Positions 6,131-9,193 of a stretch of 9,193 nucleotides of DNA are shown piece by piece. Both the position numbers and the translations under genes were made by a program. Every line of letters starts with the position of its first letter. The stretch's first letter is position 1. The stretch is taken from positions 1 to 9,193 of the forward strand of contig WRMT01000104.1 of NCBI GenBank assembly GCA_009777005.1. The letters run 5' to 3'. The notes under the pieces were generated by a model. That model was not told the origin of the DNA, ran no database searches, and worked only from the letters and a program-made list of their open reading frames with translations. Origin of the DNA: Methanobrevibacter sp. GTDB lineage: Archaea; Methanobacteriota; Methanobacteria; Methanobacteriales; Methanobacteriaceae.

Positions 6131-6190
6131 AACTAACTAACTAACTAACTAACTAAGTAACTAACTAAATAAATAAATAACTAAATAATT
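6131..6190. repeat. Tetranucleotide microsatellite (AACT)n/(AAAT)n
   Basis: Fifteen consecutive four-base units run as six AACT, one AAGT, two AACT, three AAAT, then AACT, AAAT, AATT. Because four is not a multiple of three, TAA or TAG occurs in every frame on both strands, so the tract cannot be translated. It ends 20 bases before the GAGGCGAT ribosome binding site of the exporter permease and so lies in its promoter or leader. Such repeats change length by slippage, which could alter expression; the imperfect units towards the 3' end argue against very frequent recent slippage there. Confidence 0.9.
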
Positions 6191-6209
6191 TTCTAAATTT
6201 GTTAAACAA

Positions 6210-6217
6210 GAGGCGAT
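6210..6217 (+). promoter_or_regulatory. Ribosome binding site that disagrees with the annotated permease start
   Basis: GAGGCGAT differs from the archaeal GAGGTGAT by one base and is the only good site near the gene. With normal spacing it points to an ATT codon at 6221, which is in frame with the permease and would add seven residues before the TTG at 6242. The TTG itself has no ribosome binding site. Confidence 0.5.
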
Positions 6218-6241
6218 ATAATTAAATACATTAGTTTAATA

Positions 6242-7372
6242 TTGAAAAATCCTTTTAGAAATAAAACAAGAAGTGCTCTTTCAATAATTGGAATAGCTAT
6301 AGGACTTGCAACAATAGTTGCACTTGGGCTTATTACTGGAGGGATGCAAGAATCCGTGCAAACAACACTTAATAGTGGTGGAGCCGAAATAACCGTGACT
6401 GAAGCAAACAGTCAGGGAGGTTTTGGTTCTTCTGGTCGATTAAATGAATCTTTTGTAGAAATACTTGCAAATATTAGTGGAGTGAGTAGTACAGCAGGAG
6501 TACTTAGTACTACAGTCCAAAGTTCATCGGATTCCCAAGGAAGGGGAGATGGTTTTGGATCTATGAGAGGACTTTCAGTTAATGGAATAGACAGAGGTAA
6601 ATTAAGTCTTGTTGGAATTAAAAATGTTAATGGAACACTCTTTAAAGAAGATTCAAATGAAATTATTTTAGGTAAAAATGCCGCTGAAAGTCAAAATAAA
6701 ACTATAGGAGATACAATAACAATAGCTAACACAGAATTCAAAATTACAGGCATATTTGAAACTGGAAATATGATGTCAGATAGTGGAGCTTATACCTCTT
6801 TAAAACAACTACAAAATGTGACAAATAGTGATTATGTAAACTATATCTTAGTAAAAACTATAGAAAACACTAATAGTTCCAGTATAAGCAATAATATTGA
6901 GAAAAAGTACCCAGATGAACTTTCTACAATTACAGCAGAAGAACAGGCTGAAATGATTAATAGTGCTATCGATATATTGAACATAGCTTCTTTAGCTATT
7001 TCTGCATTAGCCATTGTTATTGGAGGAATTGGAATCATAAACACTATGATAATGGCTGTCTATGAAAGAACAAAAGAAATAGGAGTATTAAAAGCGGTCG
7101 GATGGAAGAGTAAACGAATACTGGGAATGATACTTGGTGAAACATTAGTATTAACCTTAGTATCTGGAATTGTTGGAACAATATTCGGAATAGTGATTTG
7201 TGAAGTAGGAATGATGTTATTAGGAGATTCTAGTTCTTTTTCGTTAGCTTATAATTTAAGTACATTTTTAAGGGCATTTGGAGTAGCAATTTTAGTTGGA
7301 ATTATTGGAGGAATATATCCTGCATATAGAGCAAGTAAATTAGCTCCAACAGAAGCACTGAGATATGAATAA
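6242..7372 (+). CDS. ABC exporter permease, FtsX/MacB family
   Basis: From the TTG the protein has 376 residues. It has the classic layout: KNPFRNKTRS (2-11) leading into transmembrane helix 1 (12-34), an extracytoplasmic MacB_PCD domain (about 35-240), then three C-terminal helices (about 245-272, 293-328 and 343-363). YERTKEIGVLKAVGW (274-288) is the conserved cytoplasmic coupling loop, and YPAYRASKLAPTEALRYE (359-376) is the standard family C-terminus. The external domain is unusually rich in G, S and N at 55-70 and 95-112. It works with the ATPase encoded 51 bases downstream; such pairs export peptides, lipids or drugs, or drive envelope processes, and the substrate here is unknown. The TTG is kept as the only canonical start codon. 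However, upstream codons from 6221 read I-K-Y-I-S-L-I-L-K-N-P-F, what family N-termini look like apart from the missing Met, so an ATT start is likely. Confidence 0.9.
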   Translation: MKNPFRNKTRSALSIIGIAIGLATIVALGLITGGMQESVQTTLNSGGAEITVTEANSQGGFGSSGRLNESFVEILANISGVSSTAGVLSTTVQSSSDSQGRGDGFGSMRGLSVNGIDRGKLSLVGIKNVNGTLFKEDSNEIILGKNAAESQNKTIGDTITIANTEFKITGIFETGNMMSDSGAYTSLKQLQNVTNSDYVNYILVKTIENTNSSSISNNIEKKYPDELSTITAEEQAEMINSAIDILNIASLAISALAIVIGGIGIINTMIMAVYERTKEIGVLKAVGWKSKRILGMILGETLVLTLVSGIVGTIFGIVICEVGMMLLGDSSSFSLAYNLSTFLRAFGVAILVGIIGGIYPAYRASKLAPTEALRYE

Positions 7373-7423
7373 ACAAGCTATAAATAATTACTTTAAATTT
7401 ACAAAAGAATAAAAGGAGATTAA

Positions 7424-8122
7424 ATGGATATGAAAATAAGTAATGATGAACCTTTTATAAAAATAAGTAATCTAGTAAAAAATTATGATAATGGAACTAT
7501 AAAAGCCTTAAATGGAATCAATCTAGAAATTGCTAGAGGAGATTTTATTTCAATCATTGGTCCCTCTGGTTCAGGGAAATCAACTCTTTTAAATATGTTA
7601 GGAGCATTAGATAATCCCAATTCAGGGACTATTCAAATTGATGGAATAAATCTTGAAAAAAACCAAGATTTGAGTGAATTTAGATCTAAAAAAGTAGGAT
7701 TTGTATTCCAACTACATAACCTCATTCCAAACTTAACTGTATTTGAAAATGTACAAATCCCACTCATTGGAACTGGAGTTTCAGAAAATGAAATAGAAAA
7801 AAAAGCAAAAAATCTATTAGAATCTGTAGGTTTAAAAAATAAGCTAAATCAAAAACCAACTAAACTTTCTGGAGGTGAAAGACAAAGAGTAGCTATTGCA
7901 AGAGCTTTAGTAAATAATCCTTCAATAATTCTTGCAGATGAACCAACAGGATCATTAGATTCTAAAACAGGAGATGTGATATTAGATATGCTGAAAAAAA
8001 TACATGACGAAAATAATGTAACTCTAATTGTAGTTACACATGAGCCATATATAGCAAATATGGCAGATAGAACTATAAAAATTCGTGATGGCGAAATTAT
8101 AGAAGATTGTTTAAATAATTAA
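7424..8122 (+). CDS. ABC transporter ATP-binding protein, MacB/LolD family
   Basis: The protein has 232 residues and is complete. Walker A is GPSGSGKST (46-54), Q-loop FQ (95-96), signature LSGGERQRVAIARAL (148-162), Walker B IILADEP (168-174) with D-loop SLD (177-179), and switch histidine H206 in VVTHE. The lengths between the motifs and the NLTVFENVQIPL segment (103-114) are typical of MacB/LolD ATPases that pair with FtsX-type permeases. It hydrolyses ATP at the inner face of the membrane to drive the permease encoded just upstream. AGGAGAT (7414-7420) lies three bases before ATG 7424, which fixes the start. The 51-base gap to the permease contains no terminator, so the two genes should be one operon. 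Confidence 0.97.
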   Translation: MDMKISNDEPFIKISNLVKNYDNGTIKALNGINLEIARGDFISIIGPSGSGKSTLLNMLGALDNPNSGTIQIDGINLEKNQDLSEFRSKKVGFVFQLHNLIPNLTVFENVQIPLIGTGVSENEIEKKAKNLLESVGLKNKLNQKPTKLSGGERQRVAIARALVNNPSIILADEPTGSLDSKTGDVILDMLKKIHDENNVTLIVVTHEPYIANMADRTIKIRDGEIIEDCLNN

Positions 8123-8362
8123 TAAACGTTCATGCATTTTTAATGGTTCACTATATTTTCATGAGTTTATGTTGAAAAATGAATTGATTATTCAAGGTAA
8201 CATTCCAATTGCCTAATTTAAATCCTTCATTTTTTATACTTAATATCAATAGTTTCTATTAAATTTACACAATTGTAAGTAAATAACAAATTACACCAAC
8301 AGCTAAACCTACAAATAGATGGAAATCCTTAGTTATATATTAAAAATTTATTTATTTTAGTC
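8123..8362. other. AT-rich spacer after the exporter operon
   Basis: No gene is seen in these 240 bases, which together with the promoter region separate the exporter from the regulator gene by 316 bases. TTTTCA 8156-8161 and TGAAAA 8173-8178 can pair with an 11-base loop but are not followed by T, so this is only a weak transcript end. Nothing else stands out. Confidence 0.5.
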
Positions 8363-8400
8363 TATATATTAAGAAAGGTTTAATATATACCATATATAAA
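8363..8400 (+). promoter_or_regulatory. Promoter with 10-base inverted repeat (candidate operator) for the regulator operon
   Basis: TATATATTAA (8363-8372) and TTAATATATA (8380-8389) form a perfect 10-base inverted repeat around GAAAGGT. ATATATAAA (8392-8400) directly after it is a good archaeal TATA box, placing transcription start near 8420. An inverted repeat touching the TATA/BRE region is where an autoregulating winged-helix dimer would bind. All-AT arms do arise by chance in such DNA, so binding is inference. Confidence 0.45.
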
Positions 8401-8438
8401 TTAATAATATTCTAATAATTATTCTATAAGTGGTTTTT

Positions 8439-8717
8439 ATGAGAAAAGTTCTTACATGGGTTATTTTAGGGACTAAAGGAGGATATAATCGTGCTAAAAT
8501 TATTAAAAAACTCCATGATCGCCCATCTAATGCTCATCAGCTAAGCAAAAAATTACTTCTTAATTATAGGACTATAACTCATCATTTAAATGTATTAGAA
8601 GAAATGAAAGTAGTTGAAAAAACTGGGAAAAAATACGGACAGATATATATGCTTTCTGATAGAATGGAAAACCATTATGATGACTTTGAAAAAATTTGGA
8701 CTCAATTGAAAGTATAA
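8439..8717 (+). CDS. Winged helix-turn-helix transcriptional regulator (ArsR-like)
   Basis: The protein has 92 residues. It opens with MRKVLTWVILGTKGGYNRAKIIK..L, seen in a set of small archaeal winged-helix proteins. The DNA-binding core is NAHQLSKKLLLNYRTITHHL (31-50), with helix 2 at about 31-39 and the recognition helix at about 42-54. VVEKTGKKYGQIYMLSD (58-74) forms the beta wing. A short C-terminal helix (NHYDDFEKIW) may dimerise. There are no metal-binding cysteines, so it is not a metal sensor of the ArsR type. An upstream in-frame GTG at 8430 exists, but ATG 8439 matches family N-termini. It is encoded 10 bases upstream of a small membrane protein whose ribosome binding site follows its stop directly. 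Autoregulation through the inverted repeat at 8363-8389 is plausible; control of the upstream exporter is possible but unproven. Confidence 0.87.
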   Translation: MRKVLTWVILGTKGGYNRAKIIKKLHDRPSNAHQLSKKLLLNYRTITHHLNVLEEMKVVEKTGKKYGQIYMLSDRMENHYDDFEKIWTQLKV

Positions 8718-8727
8718 TGGTGATAAT

Positions 8728-9033
8728 ATGGCTTTAGAAATTGGCATGGCACAGATTATTATAATAATACTCCAAATAATAACTCTATTTTTATCATTGA
8801 AATTGTTAAATATTTACAGAAAAAGCTATAAAGAAATAAAAATTGGATATACAGTAGGATTGATAGTTTTTGCTGCATTAATTTTATTAAAAAACATTGC
8901 ACAGCTTTCACTATCAATATTGTTCCTATCTACAGGAGATCAAAATATTATGATTCAAGATGTGAGAATATTCCCTACAATAATCGAACTAATAGCTATT
9001 GGAGTCCTTTATAAAATCACGACAGATTATTAA
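8728..9033 (+). CDS. Small three-helix membrane protein, partner of the regulator (DUF7521-like)
   Basis: The protein has 101 residues with hydrophobic helices at about 8-29, 40-66 and 81-97, and short charged loops (IYRKSYKEIK between helices 1 and 2). GGTGAT (8719-8724), right after the regulator stop at 8715-8717, lies three bases before ATG 8728, so the pair is surely one operon. The pattern of a hydrophobic start, a charged stretch at 30-38, the long second helix and a short third helix resembles the small archaeal membrane proteins known in haloarchaea as DUF7521, which also sit beside winged-helix regulators. By analogy it could be a membrane sensor or sequester the regulator; no function is shown. 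The gene is complete, ending 10 bases before the homopolymer-rich contig end. Confidence 0.8.
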   Translation: MALEIGMAQIIIIILQIITLFLSLKLLNIYRKSYKEIKIGYTVGLIVFAALILLKNIAQLSLSILFLSTGDQNIMIQDVRIFPTIIELIAIGVLYKITTDY

Positions 9034-9042
9034 AGAAAAAAT

Positions 9043-9193
<151 letters not shown>

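Noticed and set aside
6841..7044. Minus-strand frame inside the permease gene
   Set aside because: Antisense shadow of the FtsX-domain coding region.
8430..8438. GTG start for the winged-helix regulator
   Set aside because: It adds only three residues; ATG 8439 matches the family N-terminus MRKVL.

Overview
The window is very AT-rich (roughly 25-30% G+C by eye). Codon use is dominated by A/T-ending codons, with frequent AGA and ATA. Candidate start regions carry archaeal-type TATA boxes about 25-100 bases upstream of genes, and Shine-Dalgarno sites such as AGGAG and GGTGAT. The gene content fits a host-associated methanogenic archaeon of the Methanobacteriales, most like Methanobrevibacter: archaeal-length SfsA proteins, a winged-helix regulator paired with a tiny three-helix membrane protein, an FtsX/MacB-type ABC exporter, and a secreted InlB B-repeat protein. 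This assignment is an inference from composition and gene families.

Layout, left to right. Positions 2-139 hold the last 45 codons of an unknown gene. A 445-base AT-rich spacer with a run of 11 C follows, then a secreted protein (585-1355) with one InlB B-repeat and a lipocalin-like C-terminal domain. Convergent to it is a Panacea (SocA/DUF4065) domain gene (1669-2184, minus strand); hairpin-plus-T terminators lie at both 3' ends. Divergent from the Panacea gene are two tandem sfsA copies (2620-3315 and 3345-4037), about 79% identical without gaps. They are followed by a terminator-like inverted repeat and an array of a 59-base tandem repeat (4121-4332). Next is a class I SAM-dependent methyltransferase (4594-5400). 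After about 840 gene-free bases, ending in a (AACT)n microsatellite, comes an ABC exporter: permease (6242-7372, probably really starting near 6221) and ATPase (7424-8122). A further 316 bases downstream is a two-gene operon of a winged-helix regulator (8439-8717) and a small membrane protein (8728-9033). The final 150 bases are homopolymer runs running into GC-richer sequence, and look like an assembly artefact or chimeric contig end.

How the genes work together. The permease and ATPase almost certainly form one MacB/LolCDE-type transporter. The winged-helix/membrane-protein pair is probably a self-contained sensing and regulatory unit with a candidate operator (8363-8389) at its own promoter. 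Whether it controls the exporter cannot be seen from sequence. The two SfsA proteins probably share a nucleic-acid-linked role, possibly with divergence of the second copy. The Panacea protein looks like an antitoxin without a visible toxin.

The most unusual signals are repeats in non-coding DNA. The 59-base array carries, on the minus strand, a repeated Shine-Dalgarno plus ATG plus three codons plus stop. The tetranucleotide repeat lies just upstream of the permease. The permease itself has its best ribosome binding site placed before an ATT codon. None of these amounts to a demonstrated new system.
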